NCBI RefSeq assembly: GCF_024749165.1
Contig: NZ_CP087190.1
Span: 4,189,501-4,253,500, forward strand
DNA length: 64,000 bases
Reading direction: 5' to 3'
Source: Pseudomonas sp. B21-023
Lineage (GTDB): Bacteria > Pseudomonadota > Gammaproteobacteria > Pseudomonadales > Pseudomonadaceae
Notes under the pieces: generated by a model
Database searches by the model: none
Seen by the model: only the letters and a program-made list of their open reading frames with translations
What the model was told of the DNA's origin: nothing
Program-made: the position numbers and the translations under genes
Shown here: one piece after another, positions 33,321 to 42,692 of the stretch
Numbering within the stretch: the first letter of the stretch is position 1
How the letters are laid out: every line of letters begins with the position of its first letter

Positions 33321-35318
33321 TCAAGGGTCGAGTCGCCGTTGCTGGTAGATCCAGTCGACGATTTCCCCATCTGGCGAGTAACCGCTCACCACCTCACGCA
33401 GCAGTTGCCGTACTCGTGCATAGTCATCTTCGGACACTGCGGCCACCAATTGGTCAAGGCGCGCCTTGAGGGTATCCCAGGCAAGGTAATCCTCGTGGGC
33501 ACTCATGATCATCGGATGCCTTGTCGCTTCCACGTTGTCCCCGATCAGTAGCTCTTCGTACAATTTTTCACCCGGCCGTAAACCGGTGAACTCGATAGCG
33601 ATGTCTCCCGTCGGGTTTCGCTCCGAACGGACACTGAGCCCTGAAAGATGCACCATCTTTTCCGCCAGCTCGACGATCCTGACCGGCTCCCCCATGTCCA
33701 GCACGAAGACATCCCCTCCCAACCCCATGGACCCGGCCTGGATCACCAACTGCGCAGCTTCCGGGATGGTCATGAAGTATCGGGTGATCTTCGGGTGCGT
33801 CACGGTCATCGGCCCGCCGGACTTGATCTGTTGACGGAACAGCGGAATCACCGAGCCGGAAGAACCCAGCACATTGCCGAAACGCACCATGGTGAAACGC
33901 GTGGAGTTGATATGCGGAATAGCATTCCTGTCCCCCCAGAGCGTCACCGAGCTCTCCCGGCTCAATGCCTGCAGGACCATTTCAGCCAAGCGCTTACTGC
34001 TGCCCATTACATTGGTAGGACGCACGGCCTTGTCGGTCGAAATCAGGACGAAATTAGACACTCCAGCCTGCAAGGCTGACTGGGCAGCATGCAAGGTTCC
34101 GATCACATTGTTGAGCACACCCTCGGCGATGTTGTGCTCGACCATCGGCACATGCTTGTAGGCTGCCGCGTGATAGACGGTTTCCACATGCCATGTACGC
34201 ATGATATGCAGCAGCTTGCCCTGGTCACGTACCGACCCCAGTATGGGGAGCACATGAACAGTCAATGCCTCTCGCTGGCAACGTTGTTCCAGCTCGGCAA
34301 GTATGCTGTAGAGGTTGAATTCACTGTGCTCGAACAACAAAAGCGTGGTGGGACCCAGTTCGAGAATCTGCCGGCAGAGTTCTGAACCTATGGAGCCTCC
34401 CGCCCCTGTCACCAGCACCACCTTCCCGGTGATGCAACGTTCGAGCAGGCCTTCCTGCGGAGGCACGGCATCGCGCCCCAGGAGGTCGGCGATATCGACT
34501 TCCTGGATGTCGTCGACCTTGACCCTGCCACTGGCAAGATCCATCAGCCCCGGCACGCTGCGCACATGCAGCGGGAAAGCCTCAAGATAGGTCAGAATCT
34601 CGCGACGTCGTCCGCGGCTGGCCGACGGTATGGCCATGAGCACTTCCTGGGCGCCGGTGACATTGATCAGTCGCTGGATATTGCGCGATTTGTAGACGTG
34701 CAGGCCGGAGATCACCCGCTCGGCGATATCCGGGTCATCATCAATGAAGGCCACTGGACGCATGGTACGCCCCATGCGCAAGGCAGCGACGAGTTGATTG
34801 CCCGCAGCCCCGGCACCATAGATCGCCACCCGCGGCAAACCGTCGTCCTGGCTGGCAAACGGGACATGCTTCACCGTCGAGAACCAGTCGCCAAGGAAAT
34901 ACTGGCGCATGATCAGGCGCAGTCCACCGAGCATGACCATGCTCAGCCACCAGTAGTTGAAGATGATCGAGCGCGGCACCAGGGTCGCATGGTTGCTGTA
35001 CCAATAGACCACCAGCGCCAGCGCCAGCGACGACAACCCCACCGCCTTGAAGATGACGATCAAGGCGTCGTTGCCGAAATAACGCATGACAGCTCGATAC
35101 ATGCCGAAGCGGATGAACGTGGGAATGGCAATCAGCGGCGCGGCAGCGAACAGCCATGGGTGACTGAGCATCGGATTGCCCGCATCCTCAAAGCCCAGGC
35201 GGACGATGAACGACATCCACAGCGCGCACCAGACCAGCAGCAGGTCCACCACCACTTGCAATGCGCGTTTTTTTCGACGAGGCAGGCCCAGGAGGGCAGC
35301 CCTCAATTTATCCATCAT
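33321..35318 (-). CDS. wbpM: WbpM-type membrane UDP-N-acetylglucosamine 4,6-dehydratase
   Basis: A 665-residue protein. The N-terminal ~140 residues hold four membrane helices and a CoA/nucleotide-binding-like domain follows. The C-terminal half (from ~290) is an extended SDR dehydratase with VLVTGAGGSIGSELCRQI, HAAAYKHVPMVE and STDKAVRPTNVMGSSKR (Ser-Met-Lys type catalytic triad). WbpM/FlaA1/PglF enzymes convert UDP-GlcNAc to the 4-keto-6-deoxy sugar used for QuiNAc, FucNAc or bacillosamine-type residues. It is the last gene of the O-antigen cluster and carries its terminator, the position it has in P. aeruginosa. Confidence 0.93.
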   Translation of the reverse strand: MMDKLRAALLGLPRRKKRALQVVVDLLLVWCALWMSFIVRLGFEDAGNPMLSHPWLFAAAPLIAIPTFIRFGMYRAVMRYFGNDALIVIFKAVGLSSLALALVVYWYSNHATLVPRSIIFNYWWLSMVMLGGLRLIMRQYFLGDWFSTVKHVPFASQDDGLPRVAIYGAGAAGNQLVAALRMGRTMRPVAFIDDDPDIAERVISGLHVYKSRNIQRLINVTGAQEVLMAIPSASRGRRREILTYLEAFPLHVRSVPGLMDLASGRVKVDDIQEVDIADLLGRDAVPPQEGLLERCITGKVVLVTGAGGSIGSELCRQILELGPTTLLLFEHSEFNLYSILAELEQRCQREALTVHVLPILGSVRDQGKLLHIMRTWHVETVYHAAAYKHVPMVEHNIAEGVLNNVIGTLHAAQSALQAGVSNFVLISTDKAVRPTNVMGSSKRLAEMVLQALSRESSVTLWGDRNAIPHINSTRFTMVRFGNVLGSSGSVIPLFRQQIKSGGPMTVTHPKITRYFMTIPEAAQLVIQAGSMGLGGDVFVLDMGEPVRIVELAEKMVHLSGLSVRSERNPTGDIAIEFTGLRPGEKLYEELLIGDNVEATRHPMIMSAHEDYLAWDTLKARLDQLVAAVSEDDYARVRQLLREVVSGYSPDGEIVDWIYQQRRLDP

Positions 35319-35481
35319 CAGAGTTCGTCCCGCTTCCGCTTCCCGCGGATGTTATACCGTGTTGGCCAGGCAGCGGCCGACAGCATCAAGTAGATTGCCT
35401 GACACACATCGGCATCGAACACGTCAGCTGAAGGCAGGCGATGCCAACCTTCACTCCGACGGGTCGTGTACCTTGAATCGC

Positions 35482-36657
35482 TTACAAACTTGCCTGCTGC
35501 AAAACATTGCGCAGCACGTCGCACGTTTTGCTGATCTCATCGTCCGTCAGGGTTGGATGTACCAGGAACATCAAGCTGTTTTCTCCCAGCTCCCGGGCTA
35601 CGGGCAAGCCCGGCTCAGGCCGCCAGTCGGTGCCATCGAAGGCTTTCTCCAGATAGACCTCCGAACACGAACCAGAAAACGCAGGGACGCCCTGGGCGGT
35701 GATTTCGCCTAGTATGCGGTCCCGACTCCAGCCCTCCTTGAGTGCAGACGTTTCGACGAAGACATAACACTTGTAGGCGGCATGGATGATGTCATGGGGT
35801 ACCGATGGCACGCGCAGGCCGGGCAATTGCGCAGCCGTACTCCAGATTCGCCGAGCGTTGGCCAGTCGACTGGCCTGCCAGTCCGCCATCCTGCGCAACT
35901 GGATCCGCCCGATCACCGCCTGGACTTCGAGCATCCGCCAGTTCGTCCCGAAGCTTTCATGCACCCAGCGGAAGCCGGGGGCGTGCTGGCGCTCGTAGAC
36001 CGCCTCCCAGCTCTTGCCATGATCCTTGAACGACCACATGCGCGACCACAGCGCCCGGTCATTGGTCGTGACCATGCCGCCCTCGCCGCCCGTGGTCATG
36101 ATCTTGTCCTGGCAGAAGGACCAGGCTCCCACATGTCCGATCGACCCCACCGGGCGCCCTTTATAATGGGCGCCATGGGCCTGGGCGCAGTCTTCGATGA
36201 CCTTCAGGCCGTGTTTTTCAGCCAATGCCATGATCGGGTCCATGTCACATGGCCAACCCGCCAGATGCACGCAGATCACCGCCCTGGTGCGCGGCGTCAG
36301 TACCGCTTCGATCGTCTGCGCAGTAATGTTCTGTGAGTCACGATCCACTTCGGCGAAAACCGGGACCGCGCCGGCATTGACGATCGAAGACACCGACGCC
36401 AGGAAGGTCCGAGGGGTGACCACCACCTCGTCTCCTGCCCCCAGGCCCAGCGCCTCGAGGGCCACATCCAGCGCCACCGTTCCATTGGCTAACGCTACCG
36501 CATGTTCGGTACCCGCCCAGGCAGCAAATTCCTTTTCGAACTCCCGGCACGCCTGTCCCGTCCAATAATTGACCTTATTGGACAGAATCACGTCGCGTAC
36601 CGCGTTCGCCTCTTCCTCGGTAAAGGAAGGCCATGGGGAGAAGGAAGTGTTCAACAC
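35482..36657 (-). CDS. DegT/DnrJ/EryC1-type sugar aminotransferase
   Basis: A 391-residue PLP enzyme. The lysine that binds PLP lies in SFCQDKIMTTGGEGG near residue 185, and EDCAQAHGA near 155 binds the cofactor. Such enzymes aminate a 4-keto sugar nucleotide; the natural donor here is the product of the adjacent WbpM-like dehydratase, giving UDP-4-amino-4,6-dideoxy-GlcNAc (PglE-like step). The start is a GTG with a weak ribosome site, so the N-terminus may shift slightly. It is separated from the next upstream gene by about 226 bases. Confidence 0.85.
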   Translation of the reverse strand: MLNTSFSPWPSFTEEEANAVRDVILSNKVNYWTGQACREFEKEFAAWAGTEHAVALANGTVALDVALEALGLGAGDEVVVTPRTFLASVSSIVNAGAVPVFAEVDRDSQNITAQTIEAVLTPRTRAVICVHLAGWPCDMDPIMALAEKHGLKVIEDCAQAHGAHYKGRPVGSIGHVGAWSFCQDKIMTTGGEGGMVTTNDRALWSRMWSFKDHGKSWEAVYERQHAPGFRWVHESFGTNWRMLEVQAVIGRIQLRRMADWQASRLANARRIWSTAAQLPGLRVPSVPHDIIHAAYKCYVFVETSALKEGWSRDRILGEITAQGVPAFSGSCSEVYLEKAFDGTDWRPEPGLPVARELGENSLMFLVHPTLTDDEISKTCDVLRNVLQQASL

Positions 36658-36883
36658 AATTGAGGCTCTTCAGTATTTGGTCGAAATAGAGGGGTTGCGC
36701 ACAGGTCGCCCCTCAGTTGAATTCCATTGCACATCTCGAAAACCTCGGCAGCCACACGCAACCTTGGCGGCCACCTTTACCGACAACTCTTGCGCGAATG
36801 CTTCTCGGCCAGCCAATCCAGGAGGTTGCGCCAGGTACGGCTTGGAGACAAGAAGAATCGGCAGCGACCGGTGTGCAACGACG
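36658..36883. other. Intergenic gap within the Pgl-like module
   Basis: These 226 bases break an otherwise closely packed set. The minus strand shows no start with a ribosome site and no frame of similarity to known sugar genes. An internal promoter for the DegT and wbpM-like genes, or a deletion scar, are the simplest explanations. Confidence 0.4.
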
Positions 36884-37519
36884 CTAAGTCGCAGTCCGAC
36901 CTGCCAGGGGCCTGGCAGGAACGCCCACTACGGTCAATCCGTCCAAGACATCGGTCGTGACCGCAGCGCCTGCACCCACCGTAACGGACACACCAATTGT
37001 TACAAGCTGACGAACACTAGCACCGATGCCAACCCAGCTCAAATCGCCGACCCTGACGCCACCGGCAAGGTGCGCGCCGGGACTGATATGCACACCGTCC
37101 CCGAGCACGCAGTCATGATCCACACTGCATCCAGTGTTGAGAATGCTGCCGGGCCCGACCTGTGCATCGGCGTTCACAACCGCCCCGGCAAAGATCACCG
37201 TCCCCTTGCCGATCAGTGCGTGACGGCTGACGGTCGCCGCAGGATGTATCAACGTGCACAACCGACCACCTGCCGATTCCAGCTCAAGCAGCTTGCGAAA
37301 ACGGATCGGGTTGTTGCCGATGGCCACCACCACGCCGTCGTACTCATGCAGGCGCTCGCGCAGCAAGGCGCTGTCACCCGCAACTTGCCAGGGGCCATTG
37401 CATTGCCGCACTGGCCAGGCGTCATCGTAAAACTCCACCGCCTGCCAGCCACAGCATTGCGCGGTATCGGCCACTACCTTGCCATGCCCACTGGCACCGA
37501 GAATCGCGAGACGCTTCAT
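36884..37519 (-). CDS. PglD/NeuD-family sugar O/N-acetyltransferase
   Basis: A 211-residue protein. It has an N-terminal Rossmann-like sugar-nucleotide domain (LAILGASGHGKVVADTA) and a C-terminal left-handed beta-helix of hexapeptide repeats (about residues 95-200: IHPAATVS, KGTVIFAGAVVN, HDCVLGDGVHI). The catalytic His pair region DHDCVLGDGVHISPGA matches PglD. It would acetylate the 4-amino group made by the DegT enzyme to give UDP-di-N-acetylbacillosamine or a similar sugar. It overlaps the sugar transferase stop by ATGA, showing coupled translation. Confidence 0.88.
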   Translation of the reverse strand: MKRLAILGASGHGKVVADTAQCCGWQAVEFYDDAWPVRQCNGPWQVAGDSALLRERLHEYDGVVVAIGNNPIRFRKLLELESAGGRLCTLIHPAATVSRHALIGKGTVIFAGAVVNADAQVGPGSILNTGCSVDHDCVLGDGVHISPGAHLAGGVRVGDLSWVGIGASVRQLVTIGVSVTVGAGAAVTTDVLDGLTVVGVPARPLAGRTAT

Positions 37520-38109
37520 GGGCGTTTACCAGTGAACTTGGACATGGTCGCTTCGCCGGCGCCATTGATTCCCTCGCGAATGACCACCTTCTTCAGGGTC
37601 AGGAAAATGATCTTGAGATCCAGCGTCAATGAACGGTTGTCCACATACCAGACGTCCAGGTCGAACTTGTCTTCCCAGCTCAAGGCATTGCGGCCATTGA
37701 CCTGGGCCCAGCCGCTGATACCCGGCCGCACCTCATGACGCCGGTACTGTTCGGAGCTATAGAGCGGCAGGTACTCCATCAGCAAAGGGCGTGGGCCAAC
37801 CAGGCTCATGTCGCCCTTGAGGACATTCCACAATTCCGGCAACTCGTCGAGACTGCTGGCACGTAGGAAATTCCCGAAAGGTGTCATGCGCTGCGCGTCT
37901 GGCAACGGGTTGCCATCGGTGTCGAACGCATCACGCATGGTACGGAACTTCACCATCTTGAACGGTTTGCCATGCAATCCCGGACGGACCTGGGAAAAAA
38001 TGACCGGCGAACCCAAACGCCTGCGAATCGCAATCGCGACCAACAGGATGACAGGCGCAAGCACGAGCAGGCCAAGCGAGGCCAGTACGACATCAACCAG
38101 GCGCTTCAC
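37516..38109 (-). CDS. Priming undecaprenyl-phosphate sugar-1-phosphate transferase (PglC/WcaJ-type)
   Basis: A 197-residue monotopic membrane enzyme that starts the O-unit by moving a sugar phosphate from UDP-sugar to undecaprenyl phosphate. One hydrophobic segment (VLASLGLLVLAPVILLVAI) is followed by the conserved KFRTMRDAFD (catalytic Asp-Glu region nearby), SLDELPELWNVLKGDMSLVGPRPL and PGISGWAQVNGRN. The GTG at 38109 overlaps the stop of the upstream glycosyltransferase (GTGA). The short length matches PglC. UDP-diNAcBac from the adjacent genes would be a fitting substrate. Confidence 0.9.
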   Translation of the reverse strand: MKRLVDVVLASLGLLVLAPVILLVAIAIRRRLGSPVIFSQVRPGLHGKPFKMVKFRTMRDAFDTDGNPLPDAQRMTPFGNFLRASSLDELPELWNVLKGDMSLVGPRPLLMEYLPLYSSEQYRRHEVRPGISGWAQVNGRNALSWEDKFDLDVWYVDNRSLTLDLKIIFLTLKKVVIREGINGAGEATMSKFTGKRP

Positions 38110-39335
38110 TTGGCATTGCCCTGAAACAGTATCGAGAGGTAATCGTTGGCCAGGGTCGAATAGTTTCGATTCTGCAACAACCATTGGCGCCCGCGTATGC
38201 CCATCTGGGCGCGCTCCTCGGCACTTTTCGATTTCATATCGACAATCGCACTTACCACGGCACCGACATTGTTCGCCGGTACGAATACACCGCAGTCCGC
38301 TTCATTGATCATCGATGGGTAGCCATTGTAAGAGGCCACCACAGGTTTGGCCGCGAGCATGTAGTCGATGACCTTGTTCAACGACTGTCCGTAATCCCAG
38401 ACCTTCGAGTCGTGCACCGAGAAGTACAGCAGGTCGCCCTCGGACAGCACCGACTGGACCATGTTGCGCGGAACCTTTGGTGCAAACACGAGATTGGACA
38501 GATCGCCATACTGCTTCTGGTAGCTTTCCCGTAACGCACCATCACCGACGATCACAAACTCGACGTCCGCGTGCTCGCGCATGGCCCTGGCCGTTTCGAA
38601 AAAAACGTCCAGGGCGTTGGTGATGCCGATAGTGCCAGCATGCACCACCTTGAACTTGTCACTGCCCAGATAGCGCTCGGCATAGTCCGCTGGAACCTCT
38701 GCCACATCGTTCAGATGTTCCTGGCTGACGCCCATCGGCACGCAGTAGACCGGCCGATCGTGGCCCAGCTCCGCCCGGACATGAGCGGCCAGGTTCGGCA
38801 TGGTACCCACGATGGCATCGGACTTCCGGTAGGCGAGCCGCTCCAGCCAAGATAATCCCTTCACAAACAGGTTTGCGTTGCTGAAGCCACCTTCCTCGAC
38901 GATGGTAAGCGGCCATATGTCCCGAACCTCGAACACCAGGCGGCACCCATACTTGAAGCGCATCAGCAAGCCATTGACGATGGTCAGCAATGACAGACTG
39001 GAAATGATCACCACGTCCGGGCGCGGCAATGCGCGCTTGTTGAGCCAGAACAGATTCCACTCGAAATGGAACCAACTCAGGATCCTGCGCAGGGACTTGG
39101 CGACCGAGTACTTCATCGTCTTCAGCCAGACGATCTTGACCCCATCGGTTTCTTGCACCGTAACCCGGCCCTTCAGCACCGGAAGATCCACCAGATTATT
39201 GGAGTCCGAGCTGATCACAACGACTTGATAGCCGGCGCGCCTCATTTCGTCCACCAGGAACCAGCCCCGTCCTCCGGGGCTGGTGGCGGTCTTGGGAGAA
39301 AAGTACTTCGTTACATACCAGATCGTCTTGTTCAT
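38106..39335 (-). CDS. Family-4 glycosyltransferase (WbuB-like)
   Basis: A 409-residue GT-B fold enzyme beginning MNKTIWYVTKYFSPKTATSP, characteristic of WbuB-type transferases that add L-FucNAc or related sugars. The acceptor-domain pattern FEVRDIWPLTIVEEG and the donor-domain KVVHAGTIGITNALDVF are visible. It acts at the inner face of the membrane on the lipid-linked O-unit. Coupled by GTGA overlap to the priming transferase. Donor sugar not certain. Confidence 0.87.
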   Translation of the reverse strand: MNKTIWYVTKYFSPKTATSPGGRGWFLVDEMRRAGYQVVVISSDSNNLVDLPVLKGRVTVQETDGVKIVWLKTMKYSVAKSLRRILSWFHFEWNLFWLNKRALPRPDVVIISSLSLLTIVNGLLMRFKYGCRLVFEVRDIWPLTIVEEGGFSNANLFVKGLSWLERLAYRKSDAIVGTMPNLAAHVRAELGHDRPVYCVPMGVSQEHLNDVAEVPADYAERYLGSDKFKVVHAGTIGITNALDVFFETARAMREHADVEFVIVGDGALRESYQKQYGDLSNLVFAPKVPRNMVQSVLSEGDLLYFSVHDSKVWDYGQSLNKVIDYMLAAKPVVASYNGYPSMINEADCGVFVPANNVGAVVSAIVDMKSKSAEERAQMGIRGRQWLLQNRNYSTLANDYLSILFQGNAK

Positions 39336-39351
39336 CTAGGCAAACAGCTCA

Positions 39352-41175
39352 TCAATCTTTGTAAAGGCGGGGAATGGAATTGACGATCTTGATTACCTCG
39401 GTGAAGTCCATGCCCAGCGCATCCAGGTACCAGCGGATATTCTGGTAACGCGGGCGGTTCTCCTCACGCACCAGTTCAAGGGCACGCTCACGAGTGATTT
39501 CGCCTTCGCGTACCTGGTTGCTGCGGAACGTGTCGTGCTCGGAGAATCCGGCCACAAGGTAGTAGATGTAGTTGTACAGGCCGGCCGTACCATCTCCGAT
39601 CCGCCAGGTAGTGCTGGTATCCACCGCCAACTCCCAACCGTAATCGTTGATCAAGGTGTCGTCGATGGTCTTCTCGTCCCAACGCCAGTAGTCGAAGATG
39701 TGGTAGTAGTCCTTCTTCTCGGTGAAGCTGCGGTAGTACTCGCCCGACAAGGTGTCCCACAGCGAGCTGTTGAAGTAGCCGGGGCTCTTGAGCATCGCCT
39801 TGAAGCGCAGGCTCTGGTACTCCATCTGCTTGCGCCAGCCGTGCATGTAGACCCGCTTTTCTTCGAACGCGGGCGGCACACCGAGGAACCCGGCCTTGAA
39901 GTGAGTGACTTCGAGAGGGTTGACACCCCACAGATTCAGGCTGACGCCGGTCTGCTGCTTGACCGTCTCGATATGACGGAAGAAGTGTTTGTCGCCAGCG
40001 GTCAGGATGCTGATCATGCCCAGGTGCGGTGCCTTGAGCCACGCCTTGAGGTTGATGGCGATGTTGCGGCGCTTCTGGGCGATATCGTCTGCGACGATGA
40101 TGTTCTCGACACCCAGCTCGGCACTCATCCGGCTGATGTTGCGCCGCCCCAGGTCGGTGACCATACCCCAGTCGTAGGTATAGGTGACCGGGTTCATCTT
40201 CAGTTCCTTGACGATCAGGTGCAACCCGTAGCAGCTGTCGCGTCCTCCCGAGAACGGCACGATGCAGTCAGTAACACCCGCACGGCGATAGCCCTCTACC
40301 AGATTGAACAGTTCCTCTTTCGGCTTGGGCACGTTGCGAGGGCTGTAGTTGTGGCAGTAGTTGCAGACACCTTCGGCATCGAAGGTGATGAACGGCATGG
40401 TCTCAGGAAGGATGCAACGGGTGCAGCGACGCAGGTTGGGCTGCGGGTAGAGCAGTTGCTTTTCTTCGGAGGTGATGAACTGGAAGGGTGGAATCAGGTT
40501 GTGAACGCGCTGATTGTTGTCGGACACGCGAATGTCCGAAGCCGCTGGCAGATCAATGACTACGGCTTTCTCCCTGACCTGGAGAATGTCGCTGCAGCCA
40601 ACCTGGGTGAGTGGGAAGCGCTCCGAGGAGAAACAACGCCCGCCCTCCACCGTGCCGACATACAGGCTGCCGTTATTGGAGAACAGCACGGCCTTGCCCA
40701 GGCGCGGCACGACGATCGCGCAGGCGATGACACCGACGCACAGCGCCAGGACCTTTTCCGCCAGGCCTTCAAGCGTGTCGCCTGCTTCTTCCAGATGCTG
40801 CTCGGTGATCGCGGCGATCACCTCGCTGTCGATCTCGAGGGTTCGCTTGGGCTTGATGTGATTCCATACATCGGCGTCGTTCACGATGATTCCGTTGTGG
40901 ATCACGCAAACACCGCCGCGCACGACGGGCTGGTTGTCGGCAAGGCCATTGGTGATCAGCCGGCTGTGGCCGAAGACAAAGGCGGAATCGAAAGGCTTGA
41001 CCTGCGAGATCAACTTCTTGATGTCGTAGTCGGCCCTGCTCACCTGGTAGCCCGCGCCATCCGCGTAGATCAGGCCGCTGGAGTCACGACCACGCTGCCT
41101 GGCATGCAGCGCCAGAGTCATCAGACTTTCCTTGTTGACTTTTTCCTTGCCGATGTAGCCAAAAATTCCACACAT
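39352..41175 (-). CDS. Glutamine-dependent N-acetyl sugar amidotransferase (class II GATase + WbpG-like PP-loop domain)
   Basis: A 607-residue two-domain protein. Residues 1-~225 are a class II (Ntn) glutaminase with N-terminal nucleophile Cys2 (MCGIFGYIG), RGRDSSG and HNGIIVND. From ~245, four cysteines (RCTRC, VCNYC) form a probable zinc site, and SGGRDS at 309-314 is the ATP-binding PP-loop. The second part matches the N-acetyl sugar amidotransferase (WbpG/PseA) family. The fused glutaminase would supply ammonia for amidation of a sugar acid, as proposed for WbpS-type enzymes making uronamides. Likely substrate: the diacetamido-uronic acid from wbpABDE. It lies 16 bases upstream of the WbuB-like gene. 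Confidence 0.85.
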   Translation of the reverse strand: MCGIFGYIGKEKVNKESLMTLALHARQRGRDSSGLIYADGAGYQVSRADYDIKKLISQVKPFDSAFVFGHSRLITNGLADNQPVVRGGVCVIHNGIIVNDADVWNHIKPKRTLEIDSEVIAAITEQHLEEAGDTLEGLAEKVLALCVGVIACAIVVPRLGKAVLFSNNGSLYVGTVEGGRCFSSERFPLTQVGCSDILQVREKAVVIDLPAASDIRVSDNNQRVHNLIPPFQFITSEEKQLLYPQPNLRRCTRCILPETMPFITFDAEGVCNYCHNYSPRNVPKPKEELFNLVEGYRRAGVTDCIVPFSGGRDSCYGLHLIVKELKMNPVTYTYDWGMVTDLGRRNISRMSAELGVENIIVADDIAQKRRNIAINLKAWLKAPHLGMISILTAGDKHFFRHIETVKQQTGVSLNLWGVNPLEVTHFKAGFLGVPPAFEEKRVYMHGWRKQMEYQSLRFKAMLKSPGYFNSSLWDTLSGEYYRSFTEKKDYYHIFDYWRWDEKTIDDTLINDYGWELAVDTSTTWRIGDGTAGLYNYIYYLVAGFSEHDTFRSNQVREGEITRERALELVREENRPRYQNIRWYLDALGMDFTEVIKIVNSIPRLYKD

Positions 41176-41361
41176 ATTGCAGCCCGTATCAATTAGTTAT
41201 CCCACCACGCGAAAGGCGGGTTGTGATCTAGCTGGCAGACGAAGCGTGTTGAAGCCCCCACATCAATACTCCCGAGCAAGACGATTTGCCCCCGGACATC
41301 GTAATGGAACACCTTCAACACAACCGGTGCATACCCAACCTGTATCTCATCAATTTGCCCC

Positions 41362-42486
41362 TTATAGGGCCTGCTGGTACAGCGTAAGTAGTTTGTGCTC
41401 TTGCGCCTGCCAGCTCAAAGGGTACAGATCCGAGAACCGGAAGCTCACCTTAGAACTTTCCAAAGCCCGTATGGCGTCCCTGATACTGTCGACGTCCAGT
41501 TTACAGCACTGGCCGATGCCATACTCCGAAATCACGGCACTGATGTCGGGAAAATCAGAGGCCAACACAGGAATGCCGGCAAAGCAATACTCAAAAAGCT
41601 TGTTTGGCAAGCAGTAATAATCACTTAACGAGACATTTTGGACGAGACATAGCCCAAAATCAGCAGATTGCACAATCGGAACAACCTGGGCATGCGGTAC
41701 CGCTGCATGCACGTGAATATTCGGGTACTCCGCAGCCTTGTGCTTCAACTCGCTGCCTAAGTCGCCATAGCCCATGAACACAATGTGCGACGACACGTCG
41801 GGAGCACTGAAAGCTTCGGTCAGCAGGTCGATGCCACGCCCACGGGCGAGGATGCCAACGTAGATGAAAATCTTGTGCTGCTTGGGGATGGAAAAGACTT
41901 CGCGCAGGTAATCCTGGTTGTGCGTGCCGGCTTGTGAAATAAGCGGTGAGTTGAGTATGACCGCTGTAGGCTTGGGCCCAAACCTCTCCCGATACCAGGA
42001 CTCGATGGAGGGACTCACGACGATCAAGGCGTCCACGAAACGCCACAACAGCTTCTCCACGCCAAACGTCAACGCGCCCTGCATGCGGCTAAGGCCGTTA
42101 CGATCGGACTCGAGTTCATGTGCGTCATAAACGAGCTTTGCCCCGGTCAGCAGCTTGACCACGACACCTAGAGGTAGAACTAACGTGTCATGGCAATGCA
42201 CAACATTCGGGCGCTGCCAGATAGCATAGGGCAGCATCTTGAAAACCAGTTCGATAAGTGAAGCAATGTGCCTAAGCGTTCTCGGCAAGAACAACAGCTT
42301 ACGCGATATGGTTTTGATGGCTTTTATTTGACTTTCAAACTGCACCGAAGACTGATGCGCCCCTTCGTTCAGCGCAACACCTACGCCATTGACTTTGTAC
42401 CCAGCCGCTACCAAAGCCCCCATTTCCTTGAGAACTCGAGAGTCCGATGCGATGTCTGTATGAGTCAAGTGTAAGATCTTTTTCAT
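41362..42486 (-). CDS. Family-4 glycosyltransferase, copy 2 of a tandem duplication
   Basis: A 374-residue GT-B enzyme beginning MKKILHLTHTDIASDSR. The N-terminal domain has HCHDTLVLPLG and YDAHELESDRNG; the donor domain has YVGILARGRGID and the conserved EYCFAGIPVLASDFPDI (donor-binding Glu). It is clearly paralogous along its whole length to the gene at 42,693. Donor and linkage unknown. About 190 non-coding bases follow before the amidotransferase gene. Confidence 0.88.
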   Translation of the reverse strand: MKKILHLTHTDIASDSRVLKEMGALVAAGYKVNGVGVALNEGAHQSSVQFESQIKAIKTISRKLLFLPRTLRHIASLIELVFKMLPYAIWQRPNVVHCHDTLVLPLGVVVKLLTGAKLVYDAHELESDRNGLSRMQGALTFGVEKLLWRFVDALIVVSPSIESWYRERFGPKPTAVILNSPLISQAGTHNQDYLREVFSIPKQHKIFIYVGILARGRGIDLLTEAFSAPDVSSHIVFMGYGDLGSELKHKAAEYPNIHVHAAVPHAQVVPIVQSADFGLCLVQNVSLSDYYCLPNKLFEYCFAGIPVLASDFPDISAVISEYGIGQCCKLDVDSIRDAIRALESSKVSFRFSDLYPLSWQAQEHKLLTLYQQAL

Positions 42487-42692
42487 ATATTTTCTTAAGC
42501 AAATATCATGAAAGCGCTAATTAATCAAAGCACTACAGTAAACCAGAAACCGAAACCCGCATCAACGCGCAAACCACCGCGCCAGAACTAAAACCTCATC
42601 GCGTCAACCTCGGATTTCGAGCGATCATCTCTTGACACTTTCCACCCTAGCATCACGCAACGCGATTGAAAAACCTGACCAAACTGACAACC

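Noticed and set aside
39535..41196. Open plus-strand frame opposite the amidotransferase gene
   Set aside because: Antisense of a gene with intact catalytic motifs on the other strand.
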